A stretch of 64,000 nt of DNA from Pelagibacter sp052048135 (GTDB lineage: Bacteria > Pseudomonadota > Alphaproteobacteria > Pelagibacterales > Pelagibacteraceae), in assembly GCF_052048135.1 (NCBI RefSeq), contig NZ_JBNAIM010000002.1, positions 124,001-188,000 of the forward strand, written 5' to 3'. Below are positions 34,703 to 43,715 of this stretch, in pieces. Position 1 is the stretch's first letter, and the number at the start of each line of letters is the position of its first letter. The translations under genes and the position numbers were made by a program. The notes under the pieces were generated by a model. It was given only the letters and a program-made list of their open reading frames with translations, had not been told where the DNA came from and searched no databases.

Positions 34703-35656
34703 ATGAAAAAAATTTTAATTACAAGAAAACTAATTAAAGATAGTGAAGATAAAGCTTCCAAAACTTTTGATCCAATATTCAATTCTAATGATGAATTATA
34801 TTCTCAATCAAAAGTAATACAGATGAGTAATGGTTGTGATGGAATATTAACATCTCTAACAGATAAAATGGATAAGGATACAATCGATAAATTACCAGAT
34901 ACAATTAAGATCATTTCAAACTTTGCAGTGGGTTTTGGTAACATAGATTTAGAAGCAGCCAAAAAAAAAGGTATTGCAGTTACAAATACACCTGAGGTCT
35001 TGTCAGATGCAACTGCAGAAATTGGAGTTTTGTTAATTTTAGGTGCATGTAGAAGAGCAGCTGAGGGGATTGAGGCTGCTAGAGATGGTGGATGGAAATG
35101 GTCAGCGGACTATTTAATTGGAAAACAATTAACAGGGACAAGACTTGGAATTTTAGGAATGGGAAGAATAGGTCAAAAAATAGCAAAAATTGCGAAATCA
35201 TTAGGAATGGTAATTCACTATCATAATCGATCAAAGTTAAGTGAAGATAAAGAACAAGGTGCTGTTTATCATGATAATATAAAAAGCCTTTTTTCAGTAT
35301 CTGATGTTTTATCTATTTGTTGTCCTGCAACTAAAGAAACAGAAAATATGATAAACAAAGAAACAGTAGAGTATTTTCCAAAAGGGGCCGTTATTACTAA
35401 TGTTGCAAGAGGAGATATAGTTGACGACGAAGCTCTTATTGATGCTTTGAATAGAAGGAAAATTTATGCAGTTGGTTTAGATGTATATAAAAATGAACCC
35501 AATCTTAATCCTGGGTATTTAAAAATTAAATCAGCTTTTATTTTACCTCATTTAGGAAGCGCAACAAAAGATACAAGAATTGCAATGGCTAACTTGGCTA
35601 TTGATAATATTGATGAGTTTTTTAAAACAGGAAATTGTAAGAACAAAGTAAATTAA
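34703..35656 (+). CDS. D-2-hydroxyacid dehydrogenase (glyoxylate/hydroxypyruvate reductase type)
   Basis: 317 residues. NAD(P)-dependent, with GILGMGRIGQKIAKIAKSLG as Rossmann motif. Catalytic Arg is in NVARGDIVDDEAL, Glu in DVYKNEPNLNPGY, and His in LPHLGSATKDTR. Reduces glyoxylate, hydroxypyruvate or similar 2-oxoacids, the reverse direction of the oxidases before it. Preceded by a weak AAAGGAT ribosome-binding site. Last gene of the run before the 118-base gap in front of dctP. Confidence 0.92.
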   Translation: MKKILITRKLIKDSEDKASKTFDPIFNSNDELYSQSKVIQMSNGCDGILTSLTDKMDKDTIDKLPDTIKIISNFAVGFGNIDLEAAKKKGIAVTNTPEVLSDATAEIGVLLILGACRRAAEGIEAARDGGWKWSADYLIGKQLTGTRLGILGMGRIGQKIAKIAKSLGMVIHYHNRSKLSEDKEQGAVYHDNIKSLFSVSDVLSICCPATKETENMINKETVEYFPKGAVITNVARGDIVDDEALIDALNRRKIYAVGLDVYKNEPNLNPGYLKIKSAFILPHLGSATKDTRIAMANLAIDNIDEFFKTGNCKNKVN

Positions 35657-35667
35657 TACTACTCAAG

Positions 35668-35685
35668 ATTGTATAAAAATACAAT
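35668..35685 (+). repeat. Small A/T hairpin after the D-2-hydroxyacid dehydrogenase gene
   Basis: ATTGTAT (35668-35674), AAAA loop, ATACAAT (35679-35685), perfect 7-base arms, then TTTATA. Possibly a weak terminator separating the hydroxyacid genes from dctP; an all but A/T stem is easily found by chance here. Confidence 0.3.
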
Positions 35686-35774
35686 TTATAGATATCTGCG
35701 CTACTTTTTAGAAAGACTCTAATCTAATTTTATGCTTAAATTTGAACAGTTAATTAACTCATATAGGAGAAATA

Positions 35775-36932
35775 ATGACAAAAGAAAATAAATCATTGAA
35801 GGTGAAAACATCTTCAAGACGTAAGTTCTTTAAAACTGCTGCTAAAGCTGGTGCTGTAGCTGCAGCTACAGTTGCAATGCCAAACATCGCAACTGCAAGC
35901 GGTCATAAAACTTTAAAGATGCAAGCTGCATGGCCAAGTGGAGCAAACATCTTTTTTGAAATGGCTGGAGACTACTGCAGAATGGTAGATGAAATGTCTG
36001 GAGGAACACTTAAGATAGATCTTCAACCCGTTGGTGCAGTTGTTAAAACTTCAGAAATCGGACAAGCAGTAAGTTCCGGTGTAGTAGATATGGGTCACTG
36101 GGTGACTGCATATTGGTATGGTAAAAATCCTGCTGCATCACTATTTGGAACTGGTCCTTCATACGGAATGTCATCTCAAGAAGTTATGGGATGGATGGAG
36201 TATGGTGGAGGAAGAAAATTATATGACGAAACACTTGCAAAAGTTGGTTTCGATTATGTTGGATTCTTCCATATGCCTATGCCTGCACAGCCTTTTGGTT
36301 GGTTCAAAAAGAACGTAACTAAAGTATCTGATGTAAAAGGTATGAAGTACAGAACTGTTGGTTTAGCGACTAACGTTTTAACTGCAATGGGAATGGTAGT
36401 TAGACAATTACCAGGTGGTGAAATTCAACCAGCAATGAAAACTGGTTTGATTGAAGCTGCTGAGTTTAACAACCCAACTTCAGACTCTCAATTTGGTATG
36501 CAAGACGTTTCTAAGCATTATCACTTAGGAAGCTTCCACCAATCTCAAGAGATGTTTGAGATTCCAGTTAACAAAAAAACATATAATAGTTTATCACCTG
36601 CACACCAAGCAATATTGAAGAATGCTGCTTATGCTGCAAACAGTGATAACTACTTTAAAGCTCTAGTAAGATACTCAAACGACCTTGCGAAGTTAATGAA
36701 TGAGCATAAAGTAAATGTTTACCAAACTTCAGATGCTATCCTTGCTGAACAATTAAAAGGTTGGGATAAAGTAATCGGTGACTTCAATAAGAAAGATCCT
36801 TTCTTTAAGAAGATCGTTGATTCTCAAAAAGCATATGCGAAGAAAGTAATGAAATACTTGCTGATGAATCAGCCTAATTACAAACTTGCATATGAAAATG
36901 AGTTTGGACCAATTGGAAAAGTTAAAATCTAA
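35775..36932 (+). CDS. TRAP transporter substrate-binding protein (TakP-like)
   Basis: 385 residues with a twin-arginine signal (SSRRKFFKTAAKAGA) and cleavage near TASG. Periplasmic binding protein for a carboxylate. The sequence resembles the 2-oxoacid-binding TakP group: SGVVDMGHWVTAYWYGKNP, GMKYRTVGLATNVLTAMG with the carboxylate-binding Arg, and GGEIQPAMKTGLIEAAEFNN. AGGAGA at 35765-35770 is a good ribosome-binding site. G+C is higher than in neighbours and codons look better adapted, fitting high expression. A strong hairpin after the gene separates it from the permease genes. Confidence 0.92.
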   Translation: MTKENKSLKVKTSSRRKFFKTAAKAGAVAAATVAMPNIATASGHKTLKMQAAWPSGANIFFEMAGDYCRMVDEMSGGTLKIDLQPVGAVVKTSEIGQAVSSGVVDMGHWVTAYWYGKNPAASLFGTGPSYGMSSQEVMGWMEYGGGRKLYDETLAKVGFDYVGFFHMPMPAQPFGWFKKNVTKVSDVKGMKYRTVGLATNVLTAMGMVVRQLPGGEIQPAMKTGLIEAAEFNNPTSDSQFGMQDVSKHYHLGSFHQSQEMFEIPVNKKTYNSLSPAHQAILKNAAYAANSDNYFKALVRYSNDLAKLMNEHKVNVYQTSDAILAEQLKGWDKVIGDFNKKDPFFKKIVDSQKAYAKKVMKYLLMNQPNYKLAYENEFGPIGKVKI

Positions 36933-36950
36933 TAACTTTTAAAATTTTAA

Positions 36951-36976
36951 AAGGGGGGCTTCGGCCCCCTTTTTAT
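36951..36976 (+). terminator. Intrinsic terminator / attenuator between dctP and dctQ
   Basis: AAGGGGGGC, TTCG tetraloop, GCCCCCTTTTT: a near-perfect stem at 36951-36976 ending in a T-run, just after the dctP stop. Within an operon such a hairpin would stabilise the dctP message and let only some transcripts reach dctQM. Confidence 0.9.
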
Positions 36977-37014
36977 TTGATTAATTCAAGACAATTCAAT
37001 AAAAGTCTTTATTT

Positions 37015-37605
37015 ATGATGAGATCATTTATAAAATTTGCAGATAGATTAAGCATCTCCATGGGTAAAGCTTTTTCATGGTGCATAGTGATCTTAATGGG
37101 AGGAACTTGCTATGAAGTTTTTATGGCATATGCATTAAATGCTCCCACTTTATGGAATTTTGATTTTAGTCTTCAAATGTATGGTGCTATTTTCATGATG
37201 GCTGGGGCTTATACATTATCAACTGAAGCACATGTAAGAGGAGATGTAATTTATAGATTATTTTCTCAAAAAACTCAGGCTTATATTGATTTAGTTTTAT
37301 ATTTCATTTTCTTTTTTCCTGGAGTTGTTGCTCTTGCATTTTATGGTTATGAATATGCAGCTTTAGCTTGGAAGATTAAGGAAACGAGCTGGAATAGTCC
37401 TGCGCAAATTCAAATTTATATGGCTAAATCTTTAATACCTTTATCGGGTGCACTTTTAACTATTCAGGGTGTTAGTGAAGTTTTTAGATGTATTATTTGT
37501 ATTCAAACTGGAAATTGGCCAGAGAGAGATTCAGCAGATGCTGAAGAGACAGAAAAATTATTAATGAGAACTGCACAGAAAGGTAATACGGACGATGTTA
37601 TTTAG
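37015..37605 (+). CDS. TRAP transporter small permease subunit
   Basis: 196 residues with four membrane helices (DctQ family). The start is ATG 37015 or the adjacent ATG 37018. Typical features: FDFSLQMYGAIFMMAGAYTLS followed by EAHVRGDVIYRLFSQ, the conserved HVRVD-like motif with Arg, and SLIPLSGALLTIQGVSE. A charged cytoplasmic tail (SADAEETEKLLMR) follows. Overlaps dctM by 11 bases. Confidence 0.92.
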   Translation: MMRSFIKFADRLSISMGKAFSWCIVILMGGTCYEVFMAYALNAPTLWNFDFSLQMYGAIFMMAGAYTLSTEAHVRGDVIYRLFSQKTQAYIDLVLYFIFFFPGVVALAFYGYEYAALAWKIKETSWNSPAQIQIYMAKSLIPLSGALLTIQGVSEVFRCIICIQTGNWPERDSADAEETEKLLMRTAQKGNTDDVI

Positions 37606-38956
37606 CCTCACAAATCCTGAAGTTGCAATTTTAATGATGGGAATATTTTTATTTGCAGTTCTATTAGGTTTCCCAATTGCCTTCACGTTAATGGCAATGG
37701 GTTTAGGCTTTGGTTATTACGCTTATTTTGACCCAACAAAGATGGAGCATCTATTTGATAATAGGATTTTCCAATTATTTGTACAAAATACCTATACAGT
37801 AATGGATAACAATGTACTAACCGCCGTGCCCTTATTTTTATTTATGGGTTACTTGGTTGAAAGAGCGGGGATAGTTGCAAAATTATTTTTTGCAATAAGA
37901 TTAGCATCACATAAACTTCCAGCTTCTATGGCAGTAGCAGCTTTAATAACTTGTACATTATTTTCGACTGCAACTGGTATTATAGGTGCGGTTGTTACTC
38001 TGATGGGACTTTTAGCTTGGCCAGCAATGGTTAAAGCAGGATATGATAAAAAATTTGCATCAGGAATTATTTGTGCAGGTGGATGTTTAGGAATTTTAAT
38101 ACCACCTAGTATTATGCTGATCGTTTACTCTGTTATTGCGCAATTATCTCCATTAAGATTATTTGCTGCAGCTATATTTCCAGGATTGATGTTGGCAGGA
38201 CTTTACATTGGTTATGCAATTTTCAGAGCCTGGCTAAATCCATCAATTGCACCTAAGCCAGCAGCAGAAGAAATTCCACCAACTGCAGTAATCATGAGAG
38301 AAGTTTTAGTTTCATTTTTACCATTATTTTCATTAATCATTTTAGTTTTAGGCACGATACTTGCCGGTATTGCTACTCCAGCAGAAGCTGCAGCAGTAGG
38401 AGCATTTGGAGCCTTAGTGTTATCTTATTTTTATAAAACATTGAAATGGAAGAATTTTAAAGAGTCAGTGTTTTTAACAGCTAAAACAACTGCAATGATA
38501 ATGTGGTTATTTATTGGTTCCTGGACATTTGCATCTGTATTTTCATATTTAGGTGGTCACGAAGTGTTCGAACATTTCTTTAAATCTTTAGATCTTCAGC
38601 CTTGGCAGTTTTTAGTTATCACTCAAATAATTATTTTTTTATTAGGATGGCCATTGGAATGGACTGAAATATTAATCATTTTTGTTCCAATTTTCTTACC
38701 ACTAGTAGAATTTTTTGGAGTAAATCCATATTTCTTTGCAATGTTAATTGCTTTAAATTTACAAACATCATTTTTGACACCACCAATGGCAATGTCTGCT
38801 TATTATTTAAAAGGTGTTCAATCTAGAAATGTTGAATTAATGGATATATTTAGAGGTATAATGCCTTTTTTAGCCATTGTAATATTAGCGATGGTTTTAA
38901 TGTACTGGTTCCCAGGAATTGCCTTATGGTTGCCAGAGACATTATTTGCAAATTAA
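37595..38956 (+). CDS. TRAP transporter large permease subunit
   Basis: 453 residues, about 12 helices, DctM family. Sodium-driven uptake through this subunit. FPIAFTLMAMGLGFGYYAYF, NVLTAVPLFLFMGYLVERAG, GGCLGILIPPSIMLIVYSVI, GIATPAEAAAVGAFGAL and LQTSFLTPPMAMSAYYLKG are family hallmarks. Overlaps dctQ. The amidase gene follows after 13 bases. Confidence 0.95.
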   Translation: MLFSLTNPEVAILMMGIFLFAVLLGFPIAFTLMAMGLGFGYYAYFDPTKMEHLFDNRIFQLFVQNTYTVMDNNVLTAVPLFLFMGYLVERAGIVAKLFFAIRLASHKLPASMAVAALITCTLFSTATGIIGAVVTLMGLLAWPAMVKAGYDKKFASGIICAGGCLGILIPPSIMLIVYSVIAQLSPLRLFAAAIFPGLMLAGLYIGYAIFRAWLNPSIAPKPAAEEIPPTAVIMREVLVSFLPLFSLIILVLGTILAGIATPAEAAAVGAFGALVLSYFYKTLKWKNFKESVFLTAKTTAMIMWLFIGSWTFASVFSYLGGHEVFEHFFKSLDLQPWQFLVITQIIIFLLGWPLEWTEILIIFVPIFLPLVEFFGVNPYFFAMLIALNLQTSFLTPPMAMSAYYLKGVQSRNVELMDIFRGIMPFLAIVILAMVLMYWFPGIALWLPETLFAN

Positions 38957-38969
38957 TTTTGAGACCTAA

Positions 38970-40295
38970 ATGATAGATATTTTTTCTTTAAGCGTTGAAG
39001 AGTTGGCATCAAAAATTAAGGATGGACAAATTACTTCAGTTGAAGTTTGTCAAAAGTATATTGAAAGAATAAATAAATTTGAAAAAGATGTTAAGGCTTG
39101 GGCTCATTTTGACAAAAAAGTTTTATTAGAAAAAGCTTCAGAGGCAGATGAATATAGAAGATCTGGAAAACCAGTTGGACCTTTACATGGAATTCCTGTA
39201 GCTGTTAAAGATATTGTAGGCACAATAGATATGCCAACTGAATGTGGGACTGTTATCAGAAAAGGTAAATCCTATTCGCAAAATGCTGAGATAGTTGATT
39301 TATTGCATGCAGCAGGTGCAATAGTTATGGGCAAAACAACAACATCTGAACTAGCATATTTAGGACCTCCGAAAACTACTAATCCACATGACTATTCAAG
39401 AACACCAGGTGGATCTTCTAGTGGTTCTGCTGCATCCGTGGCTTCTTTAATGGCGCCATTGTCAATTGGTTCTCAAACAGGCGGTTCGATTATAAGACCA
39501 GCATCATATTGTGGGGTAGTTGGATATAAACCCAGCTATGGTTTGATTTCAAGAAACGGGGTATTAAGAACTTCATATACTTTGGATCACATAGGAATGT
39601 TTGGGAGAACAATAGAAGATGTTGCCTTATTAGCAAAAGTATTGATAAAAAAAGATAATTATGATCCAGCAACTATTTATTATTCAGCAGAGAATATTTT
39701 AAATGAAACTAAAAAAGGACCTTTGTTTGAACCTAAATTTATTTTTTATAAAACTGACTATTGGAAGATAATTGAAAAAAAATCAAGGGAGGCTTTTGAA
39801 TATTTTATCAAATCATTTAAAAATATTGAAGTCTTTGATACACCTTCTTATTTTAAAGATATACATAAATATCATCAAATAATTCATGAAACAGATTTAG
39901 CAAATAATTTTGGTATTTATTATAAAAAATATAAATCAAAATTATCAAAATATATGCAAACTGCTATTGCGAAGGGCAATAAACATTCTGCAAAAGAATA
40001 TGCCGAGGCAATTGATTTTAAAAAACAAAGCTATGAATCTTATCAAGAAGTTTTTGAAGATTATCATGGAGTAATAACACCTTCTAGTCCTGGTGTTGCT
40101 CCAAAGGGATTAAAGAGCACAGGTACGGCAGAATTCAATAAAGTTTGGTCTTATCTAGGCACCCCGTGTATTTCTCTTCCTTTACTTGAGGGCGAAAATA
40201 ATTTACCATTAGGAGTTCAATTAGTCGGTGATCGATATGATGATCATAGATTTTTGGGAGTAGCTAGATGGTTAGAAAAGGAATGTCACGAATAA
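38970..40295 (+). CDS. Amidase-signature family amidohydrolase
   Basis: 441 residues. The Ser-cisSer-Lys triad is visible: Lys80 in GIPVAVKDIVG, the Ser-rich GGSSSGSAASVAS at 147-159, and nucleophile Ser173 in GSQTGGSIIRPAS. It cleaves a small amide; the substrate is unknown. Located directly after the TRAP permease, so the imported compound or its derivative may be an amide. It could alternatively act on carbamoylated compounds. Not GatA: no gatB or gatC nearby and the C-terminal part differs. Confidence 0.88.
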   Translation: MIDIFSLSVEELASKIKDGQITSVEVCQKYIERINKFEKDVKAWAHFDKKVLLEKASEADEYRRSGKPVGPLHGIPVAVKDIVGTIDMPTECGTVIRKGKSYSQNAEIVDLLHAAGAIVMGKTTTSELAYLGPPKTTNPHDYSRTPGGSSSGSAASVASLMAPLSIGSQTGGSIIRPASYCGVVGYKPSYGLISRNGVLRTSYTLDHIGMFGRTIEDVALLAKVLIKKDNYDPATIYYSAENILNETKKGPLFEPKFIFYKTDYWKIIEKKSREAFEYFIKSFKNIEVFDTPSYFKDIHKYHQIIHETDLANNFGIYYKKYKSKLSKYMQTAIAKGNKHSAKEYAEAIDFKKQSYESYQEVFEDYHGVITPSSPGVAPKGLKSTGTAEFNKVWSYLGTPCISLPLLEGENNLPLGVQLVGDRYDDHRFLGVARWLEKECHE

Positions 40296-40296
40296 A

Positions 40297-40473
40297 ATGA
40301 ATAAAATAACTACAATTGTTGGTTTATCTTTTGCAATCTTTTTTTTAGTTGGTTTAGCAACTACATTAACTAGATCAATGATGATTGGTTTTCTAGATGT
40401 TTTACCAGTTTATATACTTATGGGTATTGCGATAGTGATGATGGTTTACGAAGCTTTCTTTGATAAAAATTAA
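40297..40473 (+). CDS. Two-helix membrane mini-protein
   Basis: 58 residues from ATG 40297, one base after the amidase stop. Helix 1 (about 5-24) and helix 2 (about 35-52) are linked by LTRSMMIGFLDV; the tail is short and charged (YEAFFDKN). No family recognised. The tight spacing on both sides and clean reading frame argue for a real gene. Confidence 0.65.
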   Translation: MNKITTIVGLSFAIFFLVGLATTLTRSMMIGFLDVLPVYILMGIAIVMMVYEAFFDKN

Positions 40474-40484
40474 TTTTAGCTAAA

Positions 40485-41390
40485 TTGAAAAACTTTAAGA
40501 TTAATTTCTTTCCGCTTTTATTATTATTTATTCAGCCGATCTTTATGGCAAGTAATCTGGTGGTTGCAAGAGGAGGTGTGGAATTTGTGCCACCTATCTC
40601 TTTGGCTTTTTGGAGGTGGACAGTTGTTTTTCTTTTATTACTTCCTTTTACTTATTTGAGTTTGAAAAAAAATTTTAATGTAATTAAAAAAGAATATAAA
40701 AAACTATTTTTTTTAGGTTCCATGGGATGTGGAGTTTGTGGGGCCTTCCCATTTTTAGCTGGAGAAACTACAACAGTTACAAATATGGGAATTATTTATA
40801 CATCATCACCAGTATTTATAATTTTGATTTCATATTTTTTCTTCAATGAAAATATCAATTTTACAAAAATAGTTGGTCTGATTGCTTGTTTAATCGGTGT
40901 TTTTACAATTATAATTAAAGGTGATTTAAATTTATTAATTAATTTGCAATTTACAATTGGTGATCTATGGATGTTAGCTGCAGCTATTGGTTGGGCTTTA
41001 TATTCTATCTATTTATTTTATTGGAACTCTAAATTAAAAATTTTTGAAAGATTTACCTTAATATCATTTTTTGGAGCATTAAGTTTATTACCTTTTTATA
41101 TCGGGGAAGAGTTATTTTACAAACAGACGGTTTTTATACCTGAATTTTATTTATGGGTAATTTTTGCAGCTATTTCACCAGGAATAATTGCTTTTACACT
41201 TTATACGATGGCTCAAAAAAAACTAGGTGCTTCTTTAACAGGATTTACACTTTATGTTTTTACAGTTTATGGAGCAATTTACGGATACTTTTTATTTGAT
41301 GAGAAATTTGAAAATTATCATTTCATTGGAACAATTTTAGTATTTATTGGAATATACTTAGCAAAGAAAAATAATGTTAAAAAAGTTTAG
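40485..41390 (+). CDS. DMT-superfamily (EamA) transporter
   Basis: 301 residues, ten membrane helices in two EamA repeats. TTG start at 40485, with no earlier ATG in frame. MASNLVVARGGVEFVPPISLAFWRW in the first repeat and GWALYSIYLFYW in the second are typical. Exporter of a small metabolite or amino acid by family. Its end overlaps the next gene by 17 bases. Confidence 0.9.
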   Translation: MKNFKINFFPLLLLFIQPIFMASNLVVARGGVEFVPPISLAFWRWTVVFLLLLPFTYLSLKKNFNVIKKEYKKLFFLGSMGCGVCGAFPFLAGETTTVTNMGIIYTSSPVFIILISYFFFNENINFTKIVGLIACLIGVFTIIIKGDLNLLINLQFTIGDLWMLAAAIGWALYSIYLFYWNSKLKIFERFTLISFFGALSLLPFYIGEELFYKQTVFIPEFYLWVIFAAISPGIIAFTLYTMAQKKLGASLTGFTLYVFTVYGAIYGYFLFDEKFENYHFIGTILVFIGIYLAKKNNVKKV

Positions 41391-42192
41391 GATTAATTTG
41401 TTGTTACTTTTTCAAATAATCATTTTTGTATATTTTATAATCTTAATTTTTTTATATTTTTATCAAAGGAACCTAATGTACCATCCTAATGAAAATAATT
41501 ATTTTGACGATCAATTGTCTGTTTATGTTGAAAAAGTAAACATTAGTACCAGTGATAATATTAAATTATTAGGCTGGTATCATGAAAAAGATTTAAAAAA
41601 ACATAAAACAATTATTTTTTTTCATGGAAATGCAGGATCATTGGAAAATAGGATCCATAAATTAAATCATTTTCGCGAAATGGATGTTAATTTTTTAATT
41701 ATTGCATGGAGAGGTTTTAGCGGTAACAAAGGAAAACCGTCGGAAAAAGGTTTATACGAAGATGGCAAAAGTGCAATAAATTGGGTGCTTGAAAAAGGTG
41801 TTAAGGAAAAAGATATTGTTATTTATGGTGAGTCACTAGGTACTGGCGTAGCTACCCATTTGTCACAAAATAAGAATTTTGGTGGTCTCATTTTAGAAAC
41901 TCCTTTTACATCCATGATTGATGCAGCAAAAACCTTTTATCCATACATACCTGTAGGCTTGTTGTTGAAAGACAAGTTTGACAATAAAAGTAAGATTAAA
42001 AATGTAAGTATTCCAGTTTTAATAATGCATGGTGAAGTTGATCAAATAGTACCTTTTTTTATGGGTAAAAAAATGTACGAAATTGCCAATGAACCAAAAT
42101 ATTCTTATTTTACAAAACATGACAATCATATGATGGAATATGACGAAAATCTTATAAAAGCTCTAAATTCTTTTCTTAAAAGTATAAATTAA
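41374..42192 (+). CDS. Membrane-anchored alpha/beta hydrolase (BEM46/YfhR type)
   Basis: 272 residues: one N-terminal helix (about 5-29), then an alpha/beta hydrolase with oxyanion HGNAGSLENR, nucleophile Ser in YGESLGTGVA, Asp in HGEVDQIVP and His in KHDNHMME. Faces the periplasm or membrane surface. The substrate is unknown; the fold fits a lipase, esterase or thioesterase. Overlaps the EamA gene by 17 bases. Confidence 0.9.
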   Translation: MLKKFRINLLLLFQIIIFVYFIILIFLYFYQRNLMYHPNENNYFDDQLSVYVEKVNISTSDNIKLLGWYHEKDLKKHKTIIFFHGNAGSLENRIHKLNHFREMDVNFLIIAWRGFSGNKGKPSEKGLYEDGKSAINWVLEKGVKEKDIVIYGESLGTGVATHLSQNKNFGGLILETPFTSMIDAAKTFYPYIPVGLLLKDKFDNKSKIKNVSIPVLIMHGEVDQIVPFFMGKKMYEIANEPKYSYFTKHDNHMMEYDENLIKALNSFLKSIN

Positions 42193-42238
42193 GCCATAAT
42201 CCAAACAAAGATATTTCAAATTTTTTTTTAAAGTTAGA

Positions 42239-42805
42239 ATGATGAAAAAAATTTATTTATTTTTTGTTTCTTATCTTTTTTTAATAAATTTTGCTTATTC
42301 TCAAGATAAGTTTTTTCAGCCTGATGACTTATTTCATATTGATCATATGGACTCACATAACAAAGAGTTTACACTATATTTTAAGGGTAGAGAGAAATCT
42401 ATTTTAGCTAGAGGTGAAGAAAGTAATTATATAAATGATTATCCAAAAGATCTTTATATTTATAATCATTCAACCAAATTATCTTCTCCCCTAATCTCTT
42501 ATGATTGGTTTCCTTCACAAGCTAAATATTTTTTACAAGAATATGACTTTCCTGTATTTCCAGATGATTTTGCATACTATTTATTAAAAGACGATAAAAC
42601 TTTAGTAATGATTAGTGCAGTAAAAAGTTTAAATGCAAATTTCAAATATGACATAATTAATAAAAGATTAGAACTGTATCCAACTACTGGTAAATTTGAT
42701 TTTATTATTTCATCTTTTTCTAAAGATTGTGGATATTATAAATTTAAAGATAACTATAAGTGCAATATCTATAAACCTTTAATTTCAAGTAATTTGATTA
42801 ATTAA
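42239..42805 (+). CDS. Secreted protein, unknown
   Basis: 188 residues (ATG 42239 or 42242). Signal peptide KKIYLFFVSYLFLINFAYSQ, then an aromatic-rich beta-type domain (YINDYPKDLYIYNHSTKL, FDFIISSFSKDCGYYKF) with two Cys (Cys in KDCGYY and KCNIY) near the C-terminus that may form a disulfide. No family recognised; possibly lineage-specific. Overlaps the end of ftsY (opposite strand) by 8 bases. Confidence 0.65.
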   Translation: MMKKIYLFFVSYLFLINFAYSQDKFFQPDDLFHIDHMDSHNKEFTLYFKGREKSILARGEESNYINDYPKDLYIYNHSTKLSSPLISYDWFPSQAKYFLQEYDFPVFPDDFAYYLLKDDKTLVMISAVKSLNANFKYDIINKRLELYPTTGKFDFIISSFSKDCGYYKFKDNYKCNIYKPLISSNLIN

Positions 42806-43715
42806 TTTGTGTAAAAGCTTCAGCAAATTTTTTAGCGTCGAATAATTGTAAATCATCTTCTTTTTCACCTAAGCCTAATGCAATGATAGGGAGTTTATGT
42901 TTTTTTGCTAAAGCTAAAAGAATACCACCTTTTGCTGTTCCATCTAATTTTGTCATAATTATACCTGTTATAGGAATAATTTTATTAAATTCCTCAACTT
43001 GATTGATTACATTTTGTCCAGAAGTTGCATCTAAAACTAAAATTACATTATGTGGTGCATCTGGATCTATTTTTTTTGTTACATTAGCTATCTTTTTATA
43101 TTCCTCCATTAAATTTTTTTTATTTTGAAGTCTTCCGGCTGTATCAATTAAAACTTGATTAAAATTATTTTTTATAGCTTCATCGACTGCTTTATAAGCA
43201 ACAGATGCTGGATCAGACCCTTGTGATGATTTAGTAATTTGAACACCTATTTTGTTTGCCCAATCTTCTAATTGTTCAATTGCGGCAGCTCGAAAAGTAT
43301 CTGAAGCGGCAAACATAACTTTATTTCCATTAGTTTTTAAAATTTTACCAATTTTTCCAATAGTAGTTGTTTTGCCAACACCATTTACACCTGAAATTAA
43401 AGTTGCATTAAGTTTATCTTTCTTTTCAAAAAATGAATTATTTTCCAAAGGTTTCATTAATGAAATAATGTACTCTTTTAAAATTAGATTTATTTCATTT
43501 GATAAATCTTTTTTAGGATCAATTTTTTTTGTTGAAATAATTTCTTTTATTTCTGATGCCGCTTCCACACCTACATCTGATTGAATTAAAAATTCCTCTA
43601 TTTTGTTTAAGTTTTCATCATCTATTTCTTTTTTTATAATTATTTCTTTAATTCCCGATGTAAGAGCTGAAGCACTTTTTTTAAAACCTATTTTAAATTT
43701 ATCGAAAATTCCCAT
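42798..43715 (-). CDS. ftsY: Signal recognition particle receptor FtsY
   Basis: 305 residues, the short form without the acidic N-terminal domain of E. coli FtsY. N domain (about 10-85) and GTPase G domain: GVNGVGKTTTIGKIG (P-loop), DTFRAAAIEQLEDWA (insertion box), DTAGRLQNKKNLMEE and TKLDGTAKGG. It docks SRP-ribosome complexes at the membrane. It lies downstream of dapF (TAATG overlap) and close to ffh, its partner GTPase, on the other strand. Confidence 0.96.
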   Translation of the reverse strand: MGIFDKFKIGFKKSASALTSGIKEIIIKKEIDDENLNKIEEFLIQSDVGVEAASEIKEIISTKKIDPKKDLSNEINLILKEYIISLMKPLENNSFFEKKDKLNATLISGVNGVGKTTTIGKIGKILKTNGNKVMFAASDTFRAAAIEQLEDWANKIGVQITKSSQGSDPASVAYKAVDEAIKNNFNQVLIDTAGRLQNKKNLMEEYKKIANVTKKIDPDAPHNVILVLDATSGQNVINQVEEFNKIIPITGIIMTKLDGTAKGGILLALAKKHKLPIIALGLGEKEDDLQLFDAKKFAEAFTQIN

